NCBI GenBank assembly: GCA_947475225.1
Contig: CANJMQ010000002.1
Location: 1 to 64,000, forward strand
Direction: 5' to 3'
Length of the DNA: 64,000 nt
DNA from: Bradyrhizobiaceae bacterium
GTDB lineage: Bacteria > Pseudomonadota > Alphaproteobacteria > Rhizobiales > Aestuariivirgaceae
Every line of letters starts with the position of its first letter. The stretch's first letter is position 1. Made by a program: the position numbers and the translations under genes. Of the stretch, positions 52,277-62,886 are shown in pieces. Below the pieces are notes generated by a model. The model did not search any database. It was not told where the DNA came from and worked only from the letters and a program-made list of their open reading frames with translations.

Positions 52277-53139
52277 CAGCTCACATCATCGATTGCGGGG
52301 TCTAGCAGGTGGCTGACATTGCGTCCGCCATGCCCTGTTTCTACGGCGCGGGCGAAGCATTCCGCAACGGATTCCGTCAGCTTCGAATTGCAACCCAGAC
52401 CCTCGGCCAGTTCTGCATAGTAGCCGATGTCCTTGGCGGCGTTCGCAAGTGCGAAGCGATAGCCGTCGAAATCGCCCTTGAGAGCGGGCTCCACCATCTT
52501 CCTCAGCACGCCGGAATTGCCCGATCCGTTGAGCATCACCTCGTAGAGGTCCTTCCAGTCGATCGCGGCCTCGCGCGCCGCGCCGAAGGCCTCCGCCACC
52601 AGCGCCACCATGCCGGTGACGAGGTAGTTGGACATGAGCTTCGCGGTGTGGCCTGAGCCCGCCGGTCCGAAATGCCGGATGGTGGTGGCAAAGCAGGCGA
52701 GCAGGGGACGGATGCGGGCGAAGGTCTCTTCGCTGGCGCCGCAGAGCACGCCGAGTTCGGCCTTCTCCGCCTGCTCCGGCCCGCCGGTCAGCGGAATGTC
52801 GGCATAGGCCACGCCCAAGGCCGCCAGTTCATGCGCCAGCTTCTTCGTCGCCGCAGGGGCGGAGGTGCCGGCATCGAGGATGATCTGCCCTGTCCGCAGG
52901 TGCGGCTTCAGCTGCCGGATGGTCTCTTCCACCACCTTCGAGGTGGTGACGCAGAGCAGGATTACTTCGGCCTCCGCGATCTCCGCCAGTGACGTGGCCT
53001 CGCGGGCACCTTTGGCCCGCAGGTCCTCCACGGGCGCCCGGTTGCGGTGGGCGATGACCGTCACCTGATGACCATGCTTGAGCAGGTTGGCTGCCATGCC
53101 ATGGCCCATCATCCCCGCCCCGATCAGCCCGACATGCAT
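52276..53139 (-). CDS. 3-hydroxyisobutyrate-dehydrogenase-family oxidoreductase
   Basis: A 287-aa NAD(P)-dependent beta-hydroxyacid dehydrogenase: Rossmann 'VGLIGAGMMGHGMAANLLKHGH', substrate loop 'DIPLTGGPEQAEKAELG', and the catalytic Lys region 'GSGHTAKLMSNYLVTGMVALVAEAF'. Substrates in the family include 3-hydroxyisobutyrate, tartronate semialdehyde, 6-phosphogluconate-like acids and 3-hydroxypropionate. First gene of the operon with the aminotransferase and MatB; divergent from the aldehyde dehydrogenase with 61 bp between. Confidence 0.87.
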   Translation of the reverse strand: MHVGLIGAGMMGHGMAANLLKHGHQVTVIAHRNRAPVEDLRAKGAREATSLAEIAEAEVILLCVTTSKVVEETIRQLKPHLRTGQIILDAGTSAPAATKKLAHELAALGVAYADIPLTGGPEQAEKAELGVLCGASEETFARIRPLLACFATTIRHFGPAGSGHTAKLMSNYLVTGMVALVAEAFGAAREAAIDWKDLYEVMLNGSGNSGVLRKMVEPALKGDFDGYRFALANAAKDIGYYAELAEGLGCNSKLTESVAECFARAVETGHGGRNVSHLLDPAIDDVS

Positions 53140-53200
53140 GCTTGCCTCAATTCCCGGCCCTGCCTATGGTCCGCCCAAATTTAACGGAGTTAACGGCATC

Positions 53201-54637
53201 ATGGCGCTGCACCGCAATTTCATCAATGGCGAATGGCTGGAAGGCAAGGGGGTTCGCGAGAACGTCAATCCCTCCGACCTCAGCGACATCGTCGGCGAAT
53301 ATGCCCAGGCCGACAAGGCGCAGACCGAGACTGCGATCGCCGCCGCGAAGGCGGCACAGCCCGCCTGGGCCGCCGCCACGCCGCAGGTCAGGGCGGACGC
53401 GCTGGAATTCATCGGCACCGAGCTCCTCGCCCGCAAGGACGAGATCGGCCGCCTCCTGTCGCGCGAGGAAGGAAAGCCCCTCTCCAACGGCATCGCCGAA
53501 ACGACGCGCGCCGCGCAGATCTTCAAGTTCTTCGCACAGGAAACGCTGCGGGTGGAGGGCGTTGCCATCGCCTCGGTACGCCCCGGCGTCGACGTGACCA
53601 TCACCCGCGAGGCGCTGGGCGTTGTCGGCCTCATCTGCCCGTGGAATTTCCCCATCGCCATTCCCGCCTGGAAAATGGCGCCCGCACTCGCCTTCGGCAA
53701 CGCGGTCGTCTTCAAGCCCGCCGACCTCGTGCCGGGCTCGGCCTGGGCGCTGTCCGAAATCATCTCACGGTCGGGCATTCCGAAGGGCGTGTTCAACCTC
53801 GTCATGGGCCGCGGCTCGGTGGTGGGCCAGACGCTGCTCGAGTCACGTGATGTGAACGCCATCTCCTTCACGGGCTCCGTCGAGACCGGCGGCAAGGTCG
53901 CCATGGCCTGCGCCTCGCGCGGCGCCAAGTTCCAGCTCGAGATGGGCGGCAAGAACCCGCTGGTCATTCTCGATGACGCCAACCTCGATATTGCGGTGGC
54001 GGCAGCGCTCGATGGCGCCTTCTACCAGACGGGCCAGCGCTGCACGGCGTCCTCGCGCCTCATCGTCCAGTCGAAGGTGCACGATGCCTTCGTCGCGCGC
54101 ATGGTGGATGGCATGAAGAAGCTGAAGGTCGACAATGCGCTGGCGGAAGGCACCGTGATCGGCCCCGTCGTTGACGAGAGCCAGATGGCGCAGGACGAGC
54201 GCTACATCCAGATCGCACGCGACGAGGGCGGCGAACTCGCCTGGGGCGGCGAGCGGCTGAACCGCGATACCAAGGGCCATTACCTGAGCCCGGCGCTGTT
54301 CTCCGGCACCACCAACGACATGCGCATCAATCGCGAGGAGGTCTTCGGCCCCGTCGCCTCGGTGATCAAGGTCGAGAATTACGACGAGGCGCTGTCCGTC
54401 GCCAATGATACGGCCTTCGGCCTGTCGTCGGGCATCATCACCACCTCGCTCAAATATGCCACTGACTTCCGCAAGAAGTCGGCGGCGGGCATGGTGATGG
54501 TGAACCTCGCCACGGCGGGTGTCGACTATCACGTGCCGTTCGGCGGCCGTAAGGGCTCGAGCTATGGCGCGCGCGAGCAGGGCCGCCACGCGGTGGACTT
54601 TTATACCGCGATCAAGACGGCCTACACGCTGGCCTGA
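53201..54637 (+). CDS. NAD(P)-dependent aldehyde dehydrogenase
   Basis: A 478-aa ALDH. ATG 53,201 follows a ggag; the track N-terminal extension overlaps the divergent gene. The fold marks are 'GLICPWNFPIAIPAWKMAPALAFGNAVVFKPADLVP', 'FTGSVETGGKVAMA', the catalytic Glu in 'FQLEMGGKNPLVI' and Cys in 'QTGQRCTASSRLIV'. Close to the 2-oxoglutarate-semialdehyde/2,5-dioxovalerate type by feel. With the divergent operon it could oxidise malonate semialdehyde to malonate for MatB. Confidence 0.87.
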   Translation: MALHRNFINGEWLEGKGVRENVNPSDLSDIVGEYAQADKAQTETAIAAAKAAQPAWAAATPQVRADALEFIGTELLARKDEIGRLLSREEGKPLSNGIAETTRAAQIFKFFAQETLRVEGVAIASVRPGVDVTITREALGVVGLICPWNFPIAIPAWKMAPALAFGNAVVFKPADLVPGSAWALSEIISRSGIPKGVFNLVMGRGSVVGQTLLESRDVNAISFTGSVETGGKVAMACASRGAKFQLEMGGKNPLVILDDANLDIAVAAALDGAFYQTGQRCTASSRLIVQSKVHDAFVARMVDGMKKLKVDNALAEGTVIGPVVDESQMAQDERYIQIARDEGGELAWGGERLNRDTKGHYLSPALFSGTTNDMRINREEVFGPVASVIKVENYDEALSVANDTAFGLSSGIITTSLKYATDFRKKSAAGMVMVNLATAGVDYHVPFGGRKGSSYGAREQGRHAVDFYTAIKTAYTLA

Positions 54638-55513
54638 TCATTCCCCAGCGGCGGGGGCCCTCAGGGCCCTCGCCTCGCCGGCGAAGACGAAGAGTCCGCT
54701 CGCCACCACGATGGCGGCCCCCACCAGCGTCCAGAGATCCGGCACGTCGCTGAAGAACAGGTAGCCTACCGCGATCATCCACACGATCTGCGTATACATG
54801 TAGGGTGCGAGTGCGCTGGCGGGCACGAGACGATGCGCCTGGATCAGCATGAAGTGGCCGATGGTGCCAGCCAGGCCCATGAAGCCCAGCATCAGCCACT
54901 GCAGTCCCTCCGGTGTCTTCCAGACGAAGGGCAGGGGTGCGGCCGCCGCGAGCGCGCCCACGAAGCCCACATAGAACAGCGACGTTTCCGCCCGGTCACG
55001 CCCGCCCACCTTGCGCGTCACGATGTTGTAGATGGCGCCACACAGCGAGGCACACACCGACAGCAGCATCGCCCAGTGGAAGCTGCCCGTGCCCGGTCGC
55101 ATGATCACCAGCACGCCACAGAAGCCGATGGCCACCGCGATCCAGCGTCGCAGGCCAACCTTCTCGCCGAGTATCGGCACGGAGAGTGCGCAGACCCACA
55201 GTGGAATCGAGAAGAAGATCGCCGCCGTCTGGGCAAGCTGGAGATACATGATGGCAACGAAATTCAGCAGTGTGGAGGTCACCAGCAGCAGTCCGCGCAG
55301 CACCTGCAGCCGCGGATAGCCGGTGATCATCAACTGCGTATCTCCCTTGCGCAGAATGACGGCAAGCGACAGGCCAAGCGCCACGATGTAGCGGCCGAAC
55401 ACCGCCACCACGGGCGGCAGGCTCTGCACGAGGTGCTTGGCGGTGGCATCGAGCAGCGTGAAGAAGACCATGGAGGTCACCATCAGCAGGATGCCGGTGA
55501 GGCGCGGGGTCAT
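54638..55513 (-). CDS. EamA/DMT-family transporter
   Basis: A 291-aa protein with ten TM segments in two EamA repeats ('MVFFTLLDATAKHLVQSLPPVVAVFGRYIVALGLSLAVIL', 'FVAIMYLQLAQTAAIFFSIPLWVCALSVPILGEKVGLRRWIAVAIGFCGVLVIMRPG', 'IGHFMLIQAHRLVPASALAPYMYTQIVWMIAVGYLFF'). Likely exporter of an amino acid or other small metabolite. Its stop codon is directly next to the convergent ALDH stop. Confidence 0.85.
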   Translation of the reverse strand: MTPRLTGILLMVTSMVFFTLLDATAKHLVQSLPPVVAVFGRYIVALGLSLAVILRKGDTQLMITGYPRLQVLRGLLLVTSTLLNFVAIMYLQLAQTAAIFFSIPLWVCALSVPILGEKVGLRRWIAVAIGFCGVLVIMRPGTGSFHWAMLLSVCASLCGAIYNIVTRKVGGRDRAETSLFYVGFVGALAAAAPLPFVWKTPEGLQWLMLGFMGLAGTIGHFMLIQAHRLVPASALAPYMYTQIVWMIAVGYLFFSDVPDLWTLVGAAIVVASGLFVFAGEARALRAPAAGE

Positions 55514-55651
55514 TCCCAGCGCTTAGCGCGGCGGGACCGCGCGCGCACCCCTCAAGGATGCGAGCGGCCCTGCGGTTTGTGCATGGGGTCTCACGACACT
55601 CACCTTCGCGGGGCTTGGCCCGGCGATCCTTTTCGCGGCCACGAAGAAGAT

Positions 55652-55670
55652 GCCCGGATCAAGTCCGGGC
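55652..55670. repeat. Short palindrome gcccgga-tcaag-tccgggc
   Basis: A 7-bp perfect stem with a 5-base loop in the gap between the EamA promoter side and the pncA end. This form (gcccgga..tccgggc) is a common short intergenic palindrome in alphaproteobacteria and may serve as a terminator for pncA. Confidence 0.4.
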
Positions 55671-55712
55671 AAGGTGACACGAGTGCTGTGAGAAACTTGC
55701 ACGCTGCCTTGG

Positions 55713-56318
55713 CTAGGCCAGCGCGATGCCGTGTTCGGCGAAGCTCCTGCGTGCGGCCTCCGCCGAACCGTCGAGGTCGATCGACCGGCAGGCGGCCTCG
55801 ATTACTTCCGTCTCGAAGCCCAGCCTTCGCGCATCTTCCGCCGAGAAGCGCACGCAGTAATCGAAGGCGAGGCCGACGCAGACCACCTTCTCGAAGCCGC
55901 GCTCCTTGAGGTAGCCGCCGAGCCCGGTGGGCGTCTTGCGGTCATTCTCGAAGAAGGCTGAATAGCTATCGACCTCCTCGCGGAAGCCCTTGCGGATGAT
56001 GAGTTCGGCATTGGGAATGTGCAGGTCCTTGTGGAAGGCAGCCCCTGCCGTGTCCTGGATGCAGTGGTCGGGCCACAGCGTCTGGTGGCCGTAATGCATC
56101 ATGGCGGTTTCGAAAGGGTTCTTGGCCGGGTGCTGGGTGGCGAATGACTTGTGGTCTGCCGGGTGCCAGTCCTGCGTCAGCACCACATGCTTGAAGCCAC
56201 GCGCCAGCCGGTTGATCAGCGGCACCACTTCGTTGCCACCCGGCACGGCAAGCTTGCCGCCCGGACAGAAGTCGTTCTGCACGTCGATGACGAGAAGGAC
56301 GTCGGTGTCTTTCCACAT
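55713..56318 (-). CDS. pncA: Nicotinamidase PncA
   Basis: A 201-aa cysteine hydrolase that deamidates nicotinamide to nicotinate for NAD salvage. The catalytic triad is visible as Asp in 'LLVIDVQNDFCPGGKLAV', Lys in 'IRKGFREEVDSYSAF', and Cys in 'VCVGLAFDYCVRFSAEDA'. The zinc/metal site is 'TQDWHPADHKSF'. Adjacent to glk (4-bp gap), probably co-transcribed. Confidence 0.93.
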   Translation of the reverse strand: MWKDTDVLLVIDVQNDFCPGGKLAVPGGNEVVPLINRLARGFKHVVLTQDWHPADHKSFATQHPAKNPFETAMMHYGHQTLWPDHCIQDTAGAAFHKDLHIPNAELIIRKGFREEVDSYSAFFENDRKTPTGLGGYLKERGFEKVVCVGLAFDYCVRFSAEDARRLGFETEVIEAACRSIDLDGSAEAARRSFAEHGIALA

Positions 56319-56322
56319 GGCT

Positions 56323-57270
56323 TCACCTCATGTCGGCGATGGCGGCGGCACAGCCCTTGAAGGCCGGGAACTTGTCGACGATCACGTAAACCGGGATCGG
56401 CCGCATCACGAAGGCCAGCCGACCCTTCTCCTCGAAGATGGACCTGAAAGGGCCAGATTTCAACTTGTTCACGATGGAGGGCGCAATGCCGCCCGCCAGG
56501 TAGACCCCGCCCTTGGCCTGCATCGTCATCGCCGCGTCGCCCGCCACGCGGGAAAGCCAGGCGATGAACTGGTTGAGCGTCTTCACTGCCGCCGCGTCGG
56601 TGCCGGCAAGAGCTGCCTGCAGAACCGCCTCGGGGGTTTCCAGCGTGGGATTGGCGGTCGCGGCGCGATACATGCGGAGAAGGCCGCCACCGGTGATCGC
56701 ATCCTCCGACTCGAACAGCATGCCGGGCTTTGACATGCGTTCGCGCCAGTCGAACTCCTCCTGCGTCACCACGGGCAGCGTGATGTGGCCCACCTCGCCG
56801 GGTAGCGCCATCCAGCCTCCTCCCGGTAGCGGCGCCAGGGTGGCCATGCCCAGCCCAGTGCCCGGCCCCAGCACGATCTTGACGGCCGGCTTCTGCGGCA
56901 GTTCGCCGCCAATCTGTACCACGTCCTCGCCATCGAGGTGAGGGAGCGCCAACGCCAGCGCCTCGAAATCGTTGAGCAGGCGGAAGGCGCGCGCATCAGC
57001 GGCCTTGCGCAATGACTCGCGGGTGAAGCTCCAGTTGCGATTGGTGAGGTGCACCACCTCGCCCTCGACGGGCCCGGCGACCGCGATGGCGGCCCCCGCC
57101 AGCCCCGAAACGCCCTTGGCCTTCACGTAAGCGGCGATCGAGTCCTCCAGCGAGGCGAAATTGTCGTTCTTCTGGACAGCGACCTCGGCCACCCGCGTCG
57201 TCCCGGGCTCGACCAGACCGAAGCGCGAATTGGTGCCTCCGATATCGCCCACAAGTGCCAGTTCCGTCAT
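56323..57270 (-). CDS. glk: Glucokinase Glk
   Basis: A 315-aa glucokinase of the bacterial Glk type: 'LVGDIGGTNSRFGLV' (phosphate 1), 'AIAVAGPVEGEVVHLTNRNWSFTRESLR', 'LLNDFEALALALP', 'VLGPGTGLGMATL' and 'VYLAGGIAPSIVNKL'. Phosphorylates glucose to glucose 6-phosphate, feeding the Entner-Doudoroff genes to the right. Upstream it diverges from prfC. Confidence 0.94.
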   Translation of the reverse strand: MTELALVGDIGGTNSRFGLVEPGTTRVAEVAVQKNDNFASLEDSIAAYVKAKGVSGLAGAAIAVAGPVEGEVVHLTNRNWSFTRESLRKAADARAFRLLNDFEALALALPHLDGEDVVQIGGELPQKPAVKIVLGPGTGLGMATLAPLPGGGWMALPGEVGHITLPVVTQEEFDWRERMSKPGMLFESEDAITGGGLLRMYRAATANPTLETPEAVLQAALAGTDAAAVKTLNQFIAWLSRVAGDAAMTMQAKGGVYLAGGIAPSIVNKLKSGPFRSIFEEKGRLAFVMRPIPVYVIVDKFPAFKGCAAAIADMR

Positions 57271-57380
57271 GGCTTTTCCCCCGATTCATCAACTGCCACG
57301 AAGGCGCGATTTCGGCAAGCTTTACCCTGCCCTAAATCCCGTCTAGGAAGCCCCCCAACCCGTCAAAGCTCAGGTTTTCC

Positions 57381-58960
<1,580 letters not shown>

Positions 58961-58964
<4 letters not shown>

Positions 58965-59695
58965 CCTCGCTTCTGGCCTATCTGCCGCTCGACTTCGGCT
59001 TCGCCCATGCCATGGCGATCGTGCTGATCCTCACGCTGTGGGCTTTCTACACGCCGATTCTTGGCGTTCTTGGTCGTGGTTCGCTCAACTCCCAGCTCCA
59101 CATCGTACGCCTGCGCTGGTTTCAGATGCACGAGTCCCTCCCGCGTGAGGACCGCCTCTTCGACGCGGTCCTTCTGGGGCACATCTCGAATTCGATCTCC
59201 TATTTCGGCTCGGGCACGCTGCTCGTGATGGCGGGTCTTGTCGGCGCGCTGGCCAATGTCAACAATGTCTTCCTGCTGACGCGCGGATTGAGCTTCATCG
59301 ATCATGGAATGTCGCTGCAGCTCTTCACGCTCTGCGTCTTCCTCCTCACGGCCATTCTTGTGCAGTGTTTCTTCTCTTTCACCTATGCGCTGCGCAAGAT
59401 GGCCTACACCTTCGCGATGCTCGGCGGCCTGCCGGCAACGAAGGCTGACTCCGAGCAAGCCCGCATCATGGGTGAGCAGTCGGCCGTCGTGCTGACCGAG
59501 GCCGTGCGTTCCATCAACACCGGAATCCGCGGCTATTATTACGCGGTGGCTGCCATCTTCCTGTTCGCGGGTCCCTACGCCTGTATCGCCGCAACGCTCA
59601 CCATCACGGCATTGCTCTATTACCGGCAGCTCTTTTCGCCCACGGCGACGGCAATTGCGAAATACGTCGACGCTCTGAAGGGCGTGAAAGGCTGA
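58961..59695 (+). CDS. DUF599 family membrane protein
   Basis: A 244-aa inner-membrane protein of DUF599 with about five TM segments: 'LWAFYTPILGVLGRGSLNSQLHIVRLRWFQMHESLPREDRLFDAVLLGHISNSISYFGSGTLLVMAGLVGAL' and 'INTGIRGYYYAVAAIFLFAGPYACIAATLTITALLYYRQLFS'. Unknown function. Coupled to prfC by ATGA overlap, which is a positional link rather than a known functional one. Confidence 0.87.
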
Positions 59696-59714
59696 CAAAC
59701 CCTATGCTGTCGTC

Positions 59715-59733
59715 ATCCCGGCGAAAGTCGGGG
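59715..59733. repeat. Short intergenic palindrome between convergent genes
   Basis: catcccggcgaaagtcgggg is the alphaproteobacterial 'cccgg-cgaaa-ccggg' type of intergenic palindrome, a little degenerate, in the short gap between DUF599 and the convergent eda. Possibly the terminator for either. Confidence 0.35.
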
Positions 59734-59740
59734 CGAAGAG

Positions 59741-60391
59741 CTATGCGTTGACTTTCATCCGCACCGCTTCCGCCGCCAGCGTCTCGATCCCCACCCAGTC
59801 CTTCGCCTCGACGAGCTTCTTTGGTGCCATCCATGAGCCGCCAACGGTGATGACGTTCGACAACTTCAAATACGACACCGCCTTTTCCGGCGTGATGCCA
59901 CCCGTCGGGCAGAAGCGGATCTGCGGCAGGGGGGATTGCAGCGACGAGAGATAGGCCGTGCCGCCCGCCTGCTCAGCGGGGAAGAATTTCTGGATCGTGT
60001 AGCCCCATTCCAGCAGTGCCATGCATTCGGATGCCGTAACACCGCCGGGCAGCAGCGCGATGTCATAATCCTCCGCCGCCCCCATCAGCCTGCCTGTGGA
60101 GCCCGGCGAGACTGCGAACTTGCAGCCCAGCTTGTAACTGTCGCGCAGTTGCTCCGGCGTCAGCACCGTGCCGGAGCCGACGATGGCGCCTTCGACTTCC
60201 GCGACAATGGCGCGGATGCAGTCCATCGCCTTAGCGGTGCGCAGCGTGATTTCGAGAACCGGAAGTCCGCCCTTCACGAGCGCGCGCGCCAGCGGTACGG
60301 CATCTTCCACATTCTCGATCACCATCACCGGAACGACCGGCGCAAGCTGCAATGCCTCGGCGAGGCCCTTCTGGTATTCCTTCGTCATCAC
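59741..60391 (-). CDS. eda: KDPG/KHG aldolase Eda
   Basis: A 216-aa class I aldolase that splits 2-keto-3-deoxy-6-phosphogluconate to pyruvate and glyceraldehyde 3-phosphate. Visible are '[34 protein letters not shown]', '[28 protein letters not shown]', the Schiff-base Lys region '[44 protein letters not shown]'. The start overlaps the edd stop by 4 bases (ATGA). Last gene of the Entner-Doudoroff operon. Confidence 0.95.
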   Translation of the reverse strand: MMTKEYQKGLAEALQLAPVVPVMVIENVEDAVPLARALVKGGLPVLEITLRTAKAMDCIRAIVAEVEGAIVGSGTVLTPEQLRDSYKLGCKFAVSPGSTGRLMGAAEDYDIALLPGGVTASECMALLEWGYTIQKFFPAEQAGGTAYLSSLQSPLPQIRFCPTGGITPEKAVSYLKLSNVITVGGSWMAPKKLVEAKDWVGIETLAAEAVRMKVNA

Positions 60392-62202
60392 ACTGCCTCG
60401 AAGATCGATGCGCCCTGGTCGGCGCGGCCCGCGATGTTGCGGAAGGCCTGGAACAGTTCGCGCCCCGTGCCTTGGTTGTTGGCTGAGAGATCGGCTTTTA
60501 CGGGTTCGCGGGACGAAAGATCGGCCAGTACCTCGAGCGTACCTGCATCGGCATCGAGCCTTATGATATCGCCGTCCCTGATCTTGGCGATGGGGCCGCC
60601 ATCGACCGCTTCCGGCGTCAGGTGGATCGCGGCGGGCACCTTGCCTGATGCGCCCGACATGCGGCCATCGGTGACGAGTGCCACTTTCAGTCCGCGCTCC
60701 TGCAATATGGCAAGCGGCGGGGTGAGGCGATGGAGTTCCGGCATGCCATTGGCCTTGGGGCCCTGGAAACGCACCACGGCGACCATGTCGCCGTTGAGTT
60801 CGCCCGCCCGGAAGGCGGCCTGCAGGTCTTCCTGCGAATGGAAAATTCGTGCCGGGGCTTCGATGAAATGACGGGCCTCCGGGATCGACGACGTCTTGAT
60901 GACCGAGAGCCCAAGATTGCCGGTCAGCACGTTGAGGCCGCCTGTCGGCTGGAAGGGCTTCGACGCGTCACGCAGTACGCCCTCGTCATGGGACTTCGCA
61001 GCGGCATCGGCATAAACGAGTTCGCCGTCGCGGCCGAGCCTGGCTTCCTTGGTATAGCCCGAAAGCCCGGTTCCCATGATTGTCTGCACGTCCTCGTGCA
61101 GAAGCCCTGCGCTCAGCAACTCGCGGATCAGGAAGCCCATGCCGCCTGCCGCGTTGAAGTGGTTCACATCCGCCTTGCCGTTCGGGTAGACGCGCGCCAT
61201 CAGTGGCACGACCTTTGAAAGTTCGGCCAGGTCGTTCCAGGTCAACGCGATGCCTGCGGCCGCCGCCATGGCGATCAAGTGCATGGTGTGGTTGGTGGAG
61301 CCACCGGTGGCCAAGAGGCCGACAACGCCGTTCACCACGGCCTTCTCGTCATAGATGCGGCCGATGGGGTGGTAGTCGTTGCCGAGTGCCGTGATGGCGA
61401 GAGCGCGCTTCGCCGACTCGCGCGTGATCGCATCGCGCAGTGGCGTGTTGGGGTTCACGAAGGTCGAGCCCGGAAGGTGCAGGCCCATGATCTCCATCAG
61501 CATCTGGTTGGAGTTGGCCGTGCCATAGAAGGTGCAGGTTCCGGGGCCGTGATATGAAAGAGCCTCGGCTTCCAGCAGCTGGCTGCGGTCCACTTTGCCT
61601 TCCGCGTAGAGCTGGCGGATCTTCGACTTCTCGTCATTGGGAAGGCCGCTGGTCATGGGACCTGCCGGAATGAACACGGCGGGCAGATGCCCGAAGGAAA
61701 GAGCCCCGATGATGAGTCCCGGCACGATCTTGTCGCAGACGCCCAAGTAGACCGCCGCATCGAACATCTGGTGCGAGAGGGCCACCGCGGTGGAGAGCGC
61801 GATCACGTCACGCGAGAACAGTGACAGCTCCATGCCCGTTTCGCCCTGGGTCACGCCATCGCACATGGCGGGTACGCCGCCCGCCACTTGTGCGGTGCCG
61901 CCCACGGCACGGGCCGCCTCGCGGATCATGTTGGGATAGGTCTCGAAGGGCTGGTGGGCCGAGAGCATGTCGTTATAGGCGGTGACGATGGCAAGGTTGG
62001 GCGCATCGCCGTTCCGGAGCGCATTCTTGTCATGTGGCCCGCAGGCGGCGAAACCGTGGGCGATGTTGGCACAGCCCAGCGTCTTGCGCTTGGGCGTCAG
62101 TGCGATGGCCGCGTCGATCTTCTCAAGGTAGCGGCGGCGCGGCGCGCGGCTGCGGTGGATGATTCTCTCGGTGACGGCGGAAATCGTCGCGTTCACGGGC
62201 AT
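60388..62202 (-). CDS. edd: Phosphogluconate dehydratase Edd
   Basis: A 604-aa IlvD/Edd-family iron-sulfur dehydratase producing KDPG from 6-phosphogluconate. Characteristic parts: '[24 protein letters not shown]', Fe-S cluster cysteines in '[19 protein letters not shown]', '[12 protein letters not shown]' and '[19 protein letters not shown]', '[23 protein letters not shown]'. Coupled to eda at its end and 12 bp behind pgl. Confidence 0.95.
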   Translation of the reverse strand: MPVNATISAVTERIIHRSRAPRRRYLEKIDAAIALTPKRKTLGCANIAHGFAACGPHDKNALRNGDAPNLAIVTAYNDMLSAHQPFETYPNMIREAARAVGGTAQVAGGVPAMCDGVTQGETGMELSLFSRDVIALSTAVALSHQMFDAAVYLGVCDKIVPGLIIGALSFGHLPAVFIPAGPMTSGLPNDEKSKIRQLYAEGKVDRSQLLEAEALSYHGPGTCTFYGTANSNQMLMEIMGLHLPGSTFVNPNTPLRDAITRESAKRALAITALGNDYHPIGRIYDEKAVVNGVVGLLATGGSTNHTMHLIAMAAAAGIALTWNDLAELSKVVPLMARVYPNGKADVNHFNAAGGMGFLIRELLSAGLLHEDVQTIMGTGLSGYTKEARLGRDGELVYADAAAKSHDEGVLRDASKPFQPTGGLNVLTGNLGLSVIKTSSIPEARHFIEAPARIFHSQEDLQAAFRAGELNGDMVAVVRFQGPKANGMPELHRLTPPLAILQERGLKVALVTDGRMSGASGKVPAAIHLTPEAVDGGPIAKIRDGDIIRLDADAGTLEVLADLSSREPVKADLSANNQGTGRELFQAFRNIAGRADQGASIFEAV

Positions 62203-62214
62203 CTTATTACCTTT

Positions 62215-62886
62215 TCAAGGGCACCAGTAGAGCGTCACGGGGGCGGCACCGCGCAGCACCGCGCGCACCGGCATGTCTTCTTGCGGCCCTTCGGCCAGCG
62301 CCTGTTTCAGCACCTGCTTCTTTTCGGCTCCTTCGATATGGAGCGCAAGGCGCCCGGCCTGCTCCAGCACAGGGAGCGTGAAGGTGAGGCGCGGTTCGCC
62401 CGCGCCCGGTGCCGTGATGGCGATCAGGCGCTTCTGCGTCTCGGCGTCGATGGCTTCGGCCAGCGTGTCGCCGCCGGGGAAGAAGGACGCCGTGTGGCCG
62501 TCATTGCCCATGCCCAGCACGGCAACGTCAAAGGCCGGAATCTTCTCGGCCTCGGGGTTGTCGACAAGCGGCACGAAGCGCGCGGCGGCGGCCTTGTTCT
62601 GCAACAGGTGGGCGCGGACGAGGCGCGCGTTGGAGCGCTCGGAGGTTTCCGGCACCTGGCGCTCGTCGACCAGCGTCACGCTCACGCGGCTCCATGGAAT
62701 GTCGATCACTGACAGCTTCTCGAAGAACAGCCTGGGCGTTGTACCGCCAGAGACGGCGAGTGTCGCGCGGCCCTTGGCCTGGATGGCACGGGCGAGTTCG
62801 TCCGCCACATCGCGGGCGAGGCTCTCTGCCAGTGCCTCGCGGGCCGCGAAGATGCGTTCGGCTTCAATCAATATCCTGGTCCTCAT
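62215..62886 (-). CDS. pgl: 6-phosphogluconolactonase
   Basis: A 223-aa DevB/Pgl-type lactonase (glucosamine-6-phosphate isomerase fold): '[22 protein letters not shown]', '[28 protein letters not shown]', '[17 protein letters not shown]'. Hydrolyses 6-phosphogluconolactone made by Zwf. Its start overlaps the zwf end by 23 bp. Confidence 0.94.
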   Translation of the reverse strand: MRTRILIEAERIFAAREALAESLARDVADELARAIQAKGRATLAVSGGTTPRLFFEKLSVIDIPWSRVSVTLVDERQVPETSERSNARLVRAHLLQNKAAAARFVPLVDNPEAEKIPAFDVAVLGMGNDGHTASFFPGGDTLAEAIDAETQKRLIAITAPGAGEPRLTFTLPVLEQAGRLALHIEGAEKKQVLKQALAEGPQEDMPVRAVLRGAAPVTLYWCP

